The position numbers were made by a program, and so were the translations under genes. 64,000 bases of DNA, from NCBI GenBank assembly GCA_032716605.1, contig CM064492.1:55288364-55352363 (forward strand). Direction: 5' to 3'. The notes beneath the pieces were generated by a model, which searched no databases, was not told the origin of the DNA, and saw nothing but the letters and a program-made list of their open reading frames with translations. The stretch comes from Paralithodes platypus. Taxonomy: Eukaryota; Arthropoda; Malacostraca; Decapoda; Lithodidae. Positions within the stretch are counted from its first letter, which is position 1, and each line of letters starts with the position of its first letter. Of this stretch, positions 32,617-42,960 are shown piece by piece.

Positions 32617-34055
32617 ACGTATCTTGATCCTCAAGTGGTTAACTTGATGAATCTAGATAGCACAGAGATATATATTAAGGTATCAGTCAGCTGAAGGCAA
32701 AGCGAAAGTAAAATCTAATAAAATTATTTCCTGTTGTTGCTTCCTTTCCTTTTGGATCTAAGGACTTGGTATCCTTTATTGACTGATACTCTTTAATTAT
32801 GGAAAAATACTGAAACTAATTAAAGTCCTGTAGTATTTATAAAGAATTATTATTTAACCTAAACTTAGTAGGCTATGGTTATGAACCGAATAAATTATAT
32901 CTAAAGAAGTACTATTAATTATATATCAAGTCTTGAAAGATAAATATTAAGGTAAGAATATTTCTGTCTTTTACCCTTTTTGAAATGAATAGATAGTTTT
33001 CTTATATCATGTCCTTTTATTAATATTTAATGTAGTTATTATTCTTGGTTCTTGTCTTACGTTAATAGTATTATATTATTATTATCAGGAGTAATATCAA
33101 AGTCACATAAACAGTTAGATATATATTTAATAATTAGATAAATGTATTTCTTAACCACGTAACATTGAGGTTTGATTATGAGTAAATTAAGATACAGGAT
33201 CGCTTCATAGATTCGATTCAGGTCTCACTCAAATAATATGAAAAGCAAAAATAATATTTTGAAGCTAAAAGAATATTCTTCAGCTTAGGAAATCACTAGA
33301 AGTAACATTAAAACAGCCATGTTAGTCTAAGGCGATATTACTAATATGAGACAATAGTATCACCGTTCTTGTTCTTACCAGCAATGTAAGCTTAATTAAA
33401 AGATAATGAAAGAACTCGTAAGTCTTAATATAAAACAATAGTATTACTTTTAACATAACCCAATTACTTGAAGAGTTACTTTAGTCCACAAGTCAGTCAA
33501 CTAAAATAGTTAAGTACATAATAGTAGTGTCAACGTTAATTCCCAATCACATATCTCACTAACCAACATAACGTAAGTGTTTACACCGAACACACTTAAC
33601 ATACACTTATATAATCTGACTGACAGTCACAATCACATTATAATACTTCACCCTGTCTTCCTCCAGCTGCAAGTTCACCTTCCCAACTCCAAATGAGACT
33701 GATTTGAATGCCCACTACTCGGGTCTTATATACTATGCAATGATGGTGTAGGAACGAATCAGGAGGCGGCGGATGGTGCGCGCCCCAATCACAGCTCCTC
33801 TAGTTGCGTAACAGGTGCATGGTCCAATGGCGTTGATTGGCGTCGATCATCGTCATAGCGGCGGGTCATCGAAGTAGTTTGCAGGGTCCCCATATGACCC
33901 ACGCAGGTGTGAAGGCTTGTTTGCTGGTATGCAGACGAGCTGGTTTCTCACTCGCTGGTTCGCTCGCTGGTCTTCTTCGCCGCCTGGGTAATTCGGCACT
34001 CCTTCAACTCTTAATTCTAACTCTTAAATAAACATACAGGGCTCCGTATGTCAGA
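32613..34055 (-). repeat. 3' LTR of the Gmr1-like element (carries the empty TTAA site)
   Basis: 1,443 bp, beginning TGTTACGTATCTTGATCC and ending CTCCGTATGTCAGA on the plus strand. TTAA at 32947-32950 is the uninterrupted site corresponding to the insertion at 43295-43740 in the other LTR. About 30 mismatches to the partner were counted by eye. The terminal GA is shared by both LTRs, but its assignment to the LTR is uncertain by 2 nt. Confidence 0.92.
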
Positions 34056-34070
34056 CCTCCCCCCTAGAAA
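34056..34070 (-). promoter_or_regulatory. Polypurine tract of the Gmr1-like element
   Basis: On the minus strand this reads TTCTAGGGGGGAGG immediately before the 3' LTR. It is the plus-strand primer. Confidence 0.75.
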
Positions 34071-34123
34071 AGAGTTTAAGGAGTATAGTACATAATATAC
34101 ATAATACATAAATAGATTCACCA

Positions 34124-34385
34124 CCAGATTGGCAACAGCAAGATTATAATGAGGATATGTTAAGGATATCACCCAAAGTAGGCAACGTCTCCAGGTACCA
34201 CATCAGAACATAGCCGGAACGTAGCTGGAGCGTTATTCGAACTGCAAGGCATCTCACAGCTGAAGGCTTGAAAGCGCACTACTAAAGCATGATATTTACC
34301 TCGCTACAAGGGAGAGCTAATTGCCAAAATCCTCTCATTAAGTTAATCTTACTGCTGTATGAGGCCAACCTGGTAAATGCAATCT
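34124..34385 (-). pseudogene. Divergent duplicate of an RT segment downstream of RNase H
   Basis: On the plus strand this block aligns with about 35098-35415. CACCAGATTGGCAACAGCAA matches 35098, and CCAGGTACC, GTAGCTGGAGCGTT, CAGAAGG/CTGAAGG, AAGCATGATATTT and CATTAAGT follow in the same order as in the RT palm. It has deletions and is well below the identity expected for a recent copy. It lies between the end of RNase H (34386) and the polypurine tract, where no RT is expected. Confidence 0.7.
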
Positions 34386-35539
34386 TTAATAGATACGTGA
34401 TAGGCAATCGGCTAGCACGTTCTGGACCTCCTTAATGTGTTTAACATCCAGGGAGTATTCCTGCAGCAACAAACTCCACCTGGTAAGTCGTTGGTTTTTA
34501 TTTTGGAACTTATCCAAAAAATTTAAGGGGTGATGGTCAGTATACACAGTGATGGCACCAGAGGCAGATTGCACATAGACAGCAAAGTATTGAAGGGATA
34601 AAATTAATGCTAACAGCTCCTTCTCAATGACTGAATAGTTACGTTGAGCAGAATTTAATTTTTTACTAAAATAGCACACAGGATGCAATACTTCACAGTC
34701 GTCTTCCTGTAGAAATACTGCACCAACCCCGGTGTTGCTCGCATCCACTGCTAGGGAAAAAGATCTGTTAAAATCAGGAGCTTGGAGTACAGGATAAATT
34801 GATAAAATATATTTGGTAGCATTAAAGGCCTTCTGACATTTGGAGGACCACTCAAACTTCACATCCTTACGGAGAAGATCTGTCAGGGGAGCTGTTAACC
34901 TAGAAAAGTTTAAGATGAAACGCCTATAATAACCAATCATTCCTAGGTACCTTTGGATATGTTTCTTAGTGCTAGGAGTTGGGAATTCTAGAATAGACTC
35001 TACCTTTGCTTGAGGAGGTGCAACCTGCCCCTGACCTACCGTATATCCTAGATACTGGACCGTACTCTTTACAAAGGTGCATTTCTTAAGATTAACCACC
35101 AGATTGGCATCAGCAAGATTTAAGAATAGCAATCTAAGTTGGTAAAGATGCTCCTCCCATGACTGTGAAAAGATAAGAATATCATCAATGTAGACAACTC
35201 ATCCAGGTACCCCTTCAGTCACCAAATTCATGAGGCGCTGGAATGTAGCTGGAGCGTTTTTCAAGCCGTAGGGCATTACGTTACAGCAGAAGGCTTGATT
35301 GTTGACTACAAAGCATGATATTTCCCTCGCTCTAGGGGTGAGAGCTACTTGCCAATATCCCTTCATTAAGTCAATCTTGCTGATATAGGTGGCTGTACCA
35401 ATCTGGTCAATGCAGTCGTCGATCCGTGGCAGTGGGTAGGTATCGTTCTTTGTGACAGCATTAACTTGCCTATAGTCCATACATAACCTATGGCTCCCGT
35501 CTGGCTTTGGCACAAGTATGACCGGACTACTCCACTGGC
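34386..35539 (-). pseudogene. Gmr1-like RT palm, thumb and RNase H (one premature stop)
   Basis: From 35539 the frame reads SQWSSPVILVPKPDG, DYRQVN, the first catalytic Asp in KIDLMKGYWQV, and PYGLKNAPATFQRLM. A TGA at 35199-35201 replaces a residue just before the catalytic YIDD box, whose codons are 35181-35192 and intact. The frame then runs on to the thumb (YLGYTVGQG, RYLGMIGYYR) and RNase H (VDASNTGVGAV, EKELLAL, YTDHHPLNFL) and ends at LADCLSRIY. RNase H acidic residues are present. The upstream part of RT lies at 38584-38748, beyond the 3-kb insertion. Confidence 0.88.
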
Positions 35540-36090
35540 TTAACCCTTGTCTAGCGGGGTGTTTTGGGCTATTTTGGCAGTGGTGGGCGTGGGCGCGCCG
35601 ATTTGGCGCTCTGCGCTCTGCGATCCGGTGCGCACTACCAATATAGAGGAGCGAGGAGCGGCAAAAATCTGAACTCGGAGTGCAGGCGGGGAGCGCAGCT
35701 TGAATTTTGCGCTCCTTTCTGGCGCTCCGGAAGCGATTTTTCCTGTCAACAACAGGTTCAAGAACGTCATTATCGTGTACAGTCATCGTACGGGTGTTAG
35801 TGAACTGTGATACAGTGATACTATGATAGTGCCAGACTGACAGTGCCACCTTCAAACCCTGGAAAGGTAAGAACCTGGCCAGTGCCAGAGTTTGTTGTTT
35901 TTTTGTTTTGGCTAAATCTATCAAGTTGGGTGAGAAAGGAAGGATAATGGTAAAAAAAAAAAAAACTTGTCCATTTTCGCCAGAAATCAGGTCCCCGATA
36001 GTCGCGAACGTGGCTGAAAAGAGTCAAAAGACACCAGACTTCAGAGACTTTTATCATTTTATGGTATCATACCATCGGAATGTTACTTGA

Positions 36091-37710
36091 ATGTATGGGT
36101 GGGAGGGTGGTTTGGGGGATGGTAGGGGGAAGGTAGAAGCGTTATTGACTCATGTTACAAATATGAAGCCGATTGGTGAGGTAGTTTCGCCACCACAGAT
36201 TTTTCTTTTTTTCCTTTTCTTCGTACGGATACGCTGGAAGTGGGTTGTGGGAGGCAGTTGGGGGTGTGGTGGAGGGAAGGCAGAAGGGTAAGGCACTTGT
36301 CACACAAATATGGAACCTATTCTATCTATCTGTATGCTCAGGCCCAATCCCCATTTTGGGGGTAGCCGACTCAAGACAGAGCAAGAACAGGGAAAACACA
36401 AAAACAACATAAAACAACAAATAAACACAGATAAAAAGCACAAACTCACACACATCCAGGTCACCCAGGAGAAGACCCAGAGACCAGGGTCACCAAGGTC
36501 GCTCCAGCACTCCCCCGGCCCCCGACCACCCGGAGAGGTTCCGATCTCGGCAGGCAGACATGCAGCGGAGCCAAAGCCACAAGCCCTCCCACCACACTTC
36601 CAGGCGCACCCTTCATATTAATCGTCTCCCAGGCCAGGCGCCTGATGGACTATTATCTAGTCCAACTTGCGCCCGACCCCTTACTCCAAATGACCACGTG
36701 TTCACTCAACTATTCACAAGCATTCTCCATTCACTCCTGTCCACCACCACTTCCCCTGCCTGATCTATAGTCATTCCTCTATCATCCAAAGCCTTTCTTA
36801 CACAGTCTCTCCATCTCAATGGGGGTCTTCCTGCCCTTCTATCTCCCCTTGTACCTGACTCACATATTCTCTTTGTAAGCCTTTCATCTCCCAATCGTTC
36901 AACATGACCATACCAGCTCAGCACCCTTCTGTCCACTCTGGCTGACAAATGTTCCTGCTGCCCCACTCTCCTACGTATCTCTTCATTCCTCAATCTGTCT
37001 CTACGAGTAACTCCACACATACTCCTCAAGCAGCTCATCTCCATCACATCCAGCCCTCTTTTCTCCTTTTTCTTCAGAGCCCATGTCTCAGCCCCATACA
37101 TCACTGTTGGCACAACAATTCCTTGATACAGTGCACTTTTTACTTTCACTCCGAGATTTCTCGTCTTCCACACACTTCCCATTGCTCCGAAAACCTTCCT
37201 TCCTTCACACACTCTCTGTTTTACCTCCACTTCCATACCTCCACTCTTGCTTATCGTTCCTCCTAGATATTTAAAACACTCTACTTGTTCCAATATTTCC
37301 CCATCCAGCCTCACATCTAGATTCACCCTATGCTCTCCCCTATTACACACCATTACTTTACTTTTATTGACGTTCACCTTCAGTTTCCTCCTTCCACAAA
37401 CCACACCAAACTCTTTGACTACCCGCTGAAGTTTCTCATCAGAATCTGCCACCAATGCTGTGTCATCAGCGAACAGCAACTGATTCAACTCCCAATCTCT
37501 ACCAATATGGAACCGATTGGTGCAATCGTTTCGCCGCCACATATTTTCCTTTTTTTTCCTTGTGAGGCGACCGATAGTCAGCGAGTGGGTGGGAGGAGGG
37601 GTTTGGGGTAGTGGTGGTGGGTATACAGAAGGGTAAGGTACATGTGGTAAAAAACTACAAATATGAAAGCCATAGGTGCAGTCGTTTCGCTGCTACGATT
37701 TGTTTTCGGC
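36091..37710. repeat. ~150-bp tandem repeat inside the hAT element (split by a LINE)
   Basis: Units carry ACAAATATGAAGCCGATTGG, TTTCGCCACCACA, a TTTTTCCTTTT run and a GGGTGGGAGG/AGAAGGGTAAGGCAC stretch. Complete or partial units start near 36155, 36304 (interrupted by the LINE and resumed at 37515) and 37656. Confidence 0.7.
36318..37503 (-). mobile_element. 5'-truncated RTE-like LINE with 11-bp target duplication
   Basis: AATATGGAACC at 36307-36317 and 37504-37514 is a perfect 11-bp target duplication. The 3' tail on the minus strand is GATAGATAGAATA, a short tandem tail. Coding from about 37502 to 36706 covers the RT palm and C-terminus: LLFADDTALVADS (catalytic FADD intact), VNVNKSKVMV, VECFKYLGGTIS, LYGIVVPT-like blocks, RRVLSWYGHVERL and the RPPLRWRDCVRKAL tail. 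The 5' two thirds are missing. Neighbouring C-rich sequence (36340-36700) is its 3' UTR. Confidence 0.9.
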
Positions 37711-38583
37711 GAGTCAGTATATAATTATATACGGACCTGGCACTGGGCGTGACAACTGACAAGATCCTAGTCCCGGCCGTATAATTATATACCGTCAAAG
37801 ACTGGTCAGCGGGTCATCCATGATATGATATCAATCATATCATTGATATGACATAAAGAATTACAGAAACTGAGAATGTGAGAAATTAAACTTCAGAAAG
37901 ACACCATGACTTGAGTTTTTTTGAATTTTTTGAATTTTTTGAATTTAATGAAGTGAAAGATTGTATTAATTTAGGTAAATAATTAAATAACTTCTAGAAG
38001 CTGTTTGTTTACTTGTTTTTATTATATACCTATTTTTGGGAGCGCGGAGCGCAGGAGCGCAGAGCGGGAAGCGCATCGGGTCGGCTGACCAAAGGAGCGC
38101 TAGAGCGCTGCCGCATTACCTTATGTCTGAGGATCGCGGAGCGCTGCCGCATTACCGGTCCCACTGGAGCGCGCCCACCACTGTATTTTGGGCATATTCA
38201 GGCCCTCCTGAATGATCAATCAAGTATCTGCATGAAAAGAAATGTATTCAGCAAACAATTAGGCGCTAAAAGCTTCAAAATGAGACCAGAACGAGCTACA
38301 TAGCACTCGTGGTTCTCATGCAGTGGTGCTACCAATATGGGAGTTTAGCGTATAGCGGCATATTTTTTCCCACTACGCTCACTACTGGTATCACTGCCGG
38401 CCTCTCGAGAACAGAGGGAGCGTGAGTCAGTGGGTGGCGGTAAGCCCTGGGTGTCGGACGTGTGGCCTGCTGCCCTCCCGGCCATTTGCACTCTATTTTA
38501 ACCCTTTAAAAGCCTTAATAATGCTCCTAACTTGCTGCAAATTGGTGCACGACTTAAGTCGAGCGCCGCTCTTTAAGGGTTAA

Positions 38584-40085
38584 GGCCCTTGTGATCAGCT
38601 GGTTTGACAACATGAAGTCAAGCTCGACCTGCAGTATACTCCTGCGTTGTGGTGAGACACGGTGGGGGGATAGTTTAATGGGAGTTGCATCACCTACGTC
38701 GATGTCGTGCAAGGCCAAAGAAGTGAGCCCTGTTGTATCACGGAACACACTGGGAGACTGAGATCAAACAGAGATTAGTTGGTTCGCTTGATCAGAGGGA
38801 AGATGATATAGTTTAGATGGTAATTCCCCCCAAGCTACTGAGTTATACTGAAAGTTGGATAGGCTACATGACAAGTCAAAGTCTGCATGGATACCTTTAG
38901 GCTCTGGAACAGTCTGTTGCGGGTCAGTAAGATAACTGAAGACTTCGTCTGCACCAGGCTGTCCACAGGTCCTGACATTCACTGCCACAGTGGGAGAATC
39001 TGGAGGAGAGGAATCAGGGGACCTATGGTAGGGTTTCAACATATTTATATGGAATACTTGCGTGGGCTTTCTCCTTTCTGGGGTAGTTACTAGATAATCG
39101 GTAATACTCACCCTCTGAATGATCTTATATGGGCCCCTGAACTTGGCAGATAAAGGTTGGCCAAAAAGGGGGAGCAGGACCAAAACCTCATCACCGGGCT
39201 GAAACTCCCTCTCACGGGCTTTTCTGTCATACCAGTTCTTCATGGAGCTTTTAGCCACTGTCAAATTTTGAGCTGCAAACCCACATGAGGATCTCAGCTG
39301 GGTTTTGAAATCTGAAACATACTTTAGGAGGTTTTGGTTCCCCTCCTGGCCAACTAGGCTATCCTGCAATAGTTGCAAAGGACCTCTTACCTGGTGACCG
39401 AAAACTAGCTCATTAGGGGAAAAACCCAGGGATTCAGTTGGAACCTCTCGAGTAGCAAATAAAAGAAAAGGTACCCCCTTATCCCACTCAACTCCGGTCT
39501 CTGTACAATATTTACGCAACAATCCTTTCAATGTTTGATGATACCGTTCGAGAACCCCTTGACTCTCTGGGTGGTAGGTGCTCGACTTAACATGCTCGAT
39601 ACCCAACTCCTTCAGTGACTGCTGAAAAATGTTAAAGAGGTAAAATTAGTCCCTTGATCACTTTGCACCTCATGGGGGAAACCCATTCTGGTGAAGAATT
39701 TGAGCAGTTCCTTGATGACAGTTGGAACAGAGGTAGTCCTTAACGGTATAGCCTCTGGGTAGTGAGTTGCCATGTCCATAATAGTTAATAAATAATTGTT
39801 ACCTTGGGAAGTCTTAGGCAATGGGCCTACAATGTCCACTACCACCCGAGTAAAAAGGATTCTCGAAGACGGGCAAGGGCACCAGAGGATGTACAGGCAT
39901 CTTCTGATTGGATTTTCCTGTCATCTGGCAAGTGTGACACACTCTACAAAACTCCACTACATCTGCACCCATCATGGCCAGTGAAAGTGGGCTCTAATTC
40001 TGTCTAGAGTTTTTCTCACACCTAGGTGTCCTGTATACAATGTGCCATTTCCAAGATATCTCTACGACAAGGTTTGGGGACTACT
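38584..40085 (-). pseudogene. Gmr1-like integrase followed in frame by the RT N-terminus
   Basis: The integrase runs from a decayed HHCC zinc region (about 40085-39930, with in-frame breaks and a CHTCQMTG pair of Cys) through the catalytic core. VVDIVGPLPKT and SDQGTNF carry the two Asp, and YHPESQGVLERYHQTLK carries the Glu. The C-terminal GPY/F-type module is KFRGPYKIIQR with HINMLKPYH. Extra single bases near 39855 and 39630 shift the frame. After a TGA at 38764-38766 the same frame enters the RT N-terminal region (SVFRDTTGLTS, HDIDVGDATPI, PHRVSPQRRS) up to the insertion at 38583. This direct INT-to-RT continuity is the main evidence for the Gmr1-like order. Confidence 0.87.
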
Positions 40086-40202
40086 ACTTGATGGACGTCC
40101 CAGGCCCCGTCATCGATTGGTCTGTGTGGCTGTCTCCATCTACGCCACAACACTCCTCCTTTGAGGTAGAAACATTCACCACCCTCCTTCTCACATTCCT
40201 AA
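40086..40202 (-). other. Protease-integrase linker of the Gmr1-like element
   Basis: Degraded coding sequence between the protease frame and the integrase zinc region; no motif is preserved. Confidence 0.4.
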
Positions 40203-40802
40203 TCACTCACGGCCCTGGCAGCTAACTCTGCATTCTCTATCATCTTTCTGTAGCTCTACCAGGCCACTAGGACAATTTGGAGGGGTTTCATGGTCATCAT
40301 TAGGGTCAAGATGAGCCATAAAGGTGTCAGATAAATCCACCTCAGTCACATCATCAGGCACAGTTGGAGCGTCATTCACACTCTCATCATCCCTTTCATC
40401 AACTCTTACATTCGGTACATTTCTGTCTGAGGGAACTGCTACTTGAGACAATGAACGTGTGACAGCACACACAGGGAAAACTGTTGGCATCTCCTTTTCG
40501 AGCTCACCGGTTAGTGGCTCGTTAACAGGGGAAAGTGACAAAATGGGGTCTGGTCGGACCTTCTCACCTGCTACATCATTCCCCAAAAGGAGTGTTACCC
40601 CGGGCACAGGGATATCTTGGGACCTACACAAAGCTATGGTGGCCTCACCCTGTAGTAACTCACATTCAATTTCGCCTTTTACCAAGTATGCATAAAATTG
40701 GCCTCCAGCACCTCTCGTTACAACTGGTTCGCCAGGTGGGCACTCAGTGTAAGGATTCACCATGAGAGTGCTAGTAGAACCTGTGTCTCTCAGAATTTTT
40801 AC
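40203..40802 (-). pseudogene. Gmr1-like protease domain
   Basis: Immediately after the TAG that closes gag, the same frame reads VKILRDTGSTSTL, an aspartic protease active-site motif (DTG). It is followed by a protease fold tail with VPGVTLLLGNDVAGEKV. An acidic, low-complexity linker follows before the frame stops at 40203. The first ATG is at 40763, inside the protease, so expression must come from gag read-through or the TAG is a mutation. Confidence 0.8.
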
Positions 40803-41951
40803 CTAATGCATACAACCATTTAATCTCACATTGCCAGATGAAATAAAGGGACGGTAACTGTCCTGCACTGATGGTGAAATTATTATTGGCTTAACCCTAG
40901 TGGGTTGCACCACGCATGCTACTACACCCCTGTCTAGATGGTTTACGTTAGCTGCTAGGTACTCCTTCTGTCGGGAGTCCTGTATTAAAGGAACTTTTGG
41001 TGCTAGGTACTCCTGTCGGGAGTCCTGCATTAAAGGCACATATGGAGTTTGAGATACGGCGGCAACTGTCTGCCCCGATCTCTCGGTTTTCTCCTTGGCC
41101 CAGCACTGATAAGCTAGGTGGCCTCTCTTGACACAAAAAGTACATACTTTAGGGGATACGGGAACGTTCCCTCTTTGAGCATTACTATTACTTTGGGCCC
41201 CACATCTGTTACCATTGCCCTGAGTCGCATTTTTAGTTGGGGGAACAATTCTATTTTGGCTAGCTGGGGAAGACGTTACAGGCTTGTGACTGGGTCTGTC
41301 AGATTTGTGATTGGGATACTTAGAATTAGAACTAGAATTATCGTAGGGCTTCTTTCCACGAAATTTATTGTTGAGCACGTATTTGTTAGCCATGTCAGCG
41401 GCGTCGGCAAGACAATCTACCTTTTTCCCCCTTAAATGATAGGCTACAGAAGAATAAATTTTCCATAGGAAATTTTCTAACAGGACCAACTCCTTCAGAT
41501 CGTTGTAGCTTGTGACTTTCTTACTCTTGACCCAATGATTGAAAGTTTTACTCATGGTCCTGGCAATTACCTTATGAGTTTCTTCTACTTTCTTCTGATT
41601 TTTACGGAAAGATTGCCTGTAAGCCTCAGGCTGTAATTGATAGGTTTTTAGGATAGCTTCTTTGAGATTGTCATAATCCTGCCGAACCTCTGCTACTTCT
41701 GACAAATACGTGGCTCGAGCCTGCCCTGTCAAAACGGTTTGTAACATAAAAGGCCATTGATCTCTTGTCCACTTCATACCTCCAGCAACTTCCTCAAACA
41801 AAACAAAGAAATCCTGAACATTATCCTCAGTGAAAGGTGGAATGACACTAGTCATAGTCAATCCCAGAGGGGGAACAATTAACCCGGGAACTGCGGGGAG
41901 ACTCTTAAGAGTCAGAGAAAAAAATAAATAAACTTTTGACATCGAAAACAA
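40803..41951 (-). pseudogene. Gmr1-like gag: capsid and zinc knuckle
   Basis: From about residue 35 the frame is a retroviral-type capsid region (IPPFTEDNVQDFFVLFEEVA, then LLQTVLTGQARATYLSEV and LKTYQLQPEAYRQSFRK), followed by a basic, Ser/Asn-rich linker. A CCHC knuckle, CTFCVKRGHLAYQC, fits CX2CX4HX4C. A Gln/Tyr-rich tail contains a duplicated PLMQDSRQEYLA/PLIQDSRQKEYLA motif. The frame closes with TAG at 40803-40805. The first ~35 residues derive from non-homologous sequence at the junction with the interruption at 41.9-42.47 kb. Confidence 0.82.
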
Positions 41952-42470
41952 AAATATATTTTTTTATTTTTTTATTTTTTTTTGGCCCCTGGGCCATGCA
42001 AAATCTCAGTCCCCTACCTCCCCTCCTTCCCCACTTTCCTCCTCTCCTTCAGTTATCACATATTTTCCCTGTTATTCCCTTATTCTGAGGTATATTTTCG
42101 TGCTAACATTAGAAATCCGGTTGCAGGGTGTGGTCATCACTGATAGCAAGCGAATGCAAGAGAGAGAGAGAGAGAGAGTATCGATCGACTGTGTCTCAGT
42201 GGCCTTGGGGGAAATTGGCGGGAAAGCAGCTTGCCTCACCCATACATTATACAACTCGCGGGCTATATCTCCGATTTTGACCATCCAAACGCTATTTTTA
42301 CTCGTTTTATTGTTGTTTCAGGTTAATACCTTTATAATCAACCCATAATAGGCGCATATGGATAAGTATTAATGCTATTAATGGTACAATGAATATTTTA
42401 GTGACGGAAACACCTCAAATACATGCGCACAGGGAGAGGTGTCTAATTACCCCCATGCGCACTTGTTAGG
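41909..42470. other. ~0.55-kb unrelated sequence interrupting gag
   Basis: T-rich low complexity (41945-41990), a (GA)n run at 42161-42178 and unrecognised sequence separate the N-terminal and capsid parts of gag. The TTAA at 42471 and 41905 do not restore frame, so I cannot define the insertion exactly. Confidence 0.5.
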
Positions 42471-42873
42471 TTAAGGGAGCATTTGTATTGACATTTAGTT
42501 GAGCCGTACGATATTGATATTCACATTGTTCGGTCGTTGCTCTGGCTTTTATTCTGGCTTGTTCGGCCTTTATTCTGGCTAGTTCTAGTTCGAATAATTT
42601 ATCAACGGTAAAACCAGGTGGCAACTGTTCATCAAGTTGGCTAGGTTTACTCGGGATCCCACCAACTGCTCCGTCTCCCTCCCCGCCTTCTACAGGGAAC
42701 AGGTGGGTTTTTATGGTCTGAGCCACCTCTACTTTAGACATGTTTGAGACAGTTAACTGGAGATGTGAGGCAAGCACTTTCAGTTCGGATTTTGACAGAC
42801 GGTCAATATCAGGGGCTGTGGGGTCTGATTCTATGAAAACTCTAGCATCTTCGTCATTAATTAGATCAGGCAT
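42466..42873 (-). pseudogene. Gmr1-like gag N-terminal region
   Basis: Starts at a true ATG (42873-42871), 87 bp inside the 5' LTR. Residues 25-60 (LSKSELKVLASHLQL ... VAQTIKTHL) have the look of a SAP-like helix-turn-helix found at the start of some gypsy gags. A helical Glu/Ala/Arg-rich segment follows (LELARIKAEQARIKARA). The frame ends at 42466, where the interruption begins. Confidence 0.75.
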
Positions 42874-42936
42874 GATTAATATTTGATTTTTAAGTAGGGA
42901 AACGGTAATGAAACTGAGTGAAACTGTATGAAACTA

Positions 42937-42954
42937 ATCCTGGCAAGGTCGCCA
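42937..42954 (-). promoter_or_regulatory. Primer-binding site of the Gmr1-like element (arginine tRNA-like)
   Basis: Six bases inside the 5' LTR the minus strand reads TGGCGACCTTGCCAGGAT. This closely matches the complement of an animal arginine tRNA 3' end (TGGCGAYCYTGCCAGGA pattern). The tRNA identity is an inference. Confidence 0.6.
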
Positions 42955-42960
42955 CTCTTC

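Larger units (their letters stand above)
35578..38183. mobile_element. hAT-type element with 8-bp target duplication, non-autonomous
   Basis: The ends are CAGTGGTGGGCG and CGCCCACCACTG, a perfect 12-bp inverted repeat with the CAGTGG start common in hAT elements. TATTTTGG at 35570-35577 and again at 38184-38191 is a perfect 8-bp target duplication, diagnostic of hAT. Subterminal regions are dense in GCGCTC/GAGCGC words on both sides (35600-35740 and 38040-38175), a possible transposase-binding layout. The interior holds about 150-bp tandem repeats and a LINE insertion. No hAT transposase is encoded. Confidence 0.9.
35540..38583. mobile_element. 3.0-kb TTAA-flanked element inserted in the RT (piggyBac-type ends)
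   Basis: TTAA at 35540-35543 and 38580-38583 bounds the insert, and the RT reading frame is in register on either side if one TTAA and the insert are ignored. The ends are imperfect inverted repeats, CCCTTGTCTAGCGGGG and CCCTTAAAGAGCGGCG, with a GACTTAAGTCG palindrome inside the right end. A solitary terminus at 13757 shows that this is a repeat family. TTAA target use and CCC termini are piggyBac traits. No transposase is visible; most of the length is a nested hAT element. Confidence 0.82.

Noticed and set aside
35540..35924. N-terminal extension of the RT frame
   Set aside because: The open frame continues by chance into the inserted TTAA and hAT elements; RT homology begins only at 35539.
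41905..42474. TTAA insertion in gag
   Set aside because: TTAA is present at both possible borders, but the gag frame is out of register across them and the ends are not inverted repeats.
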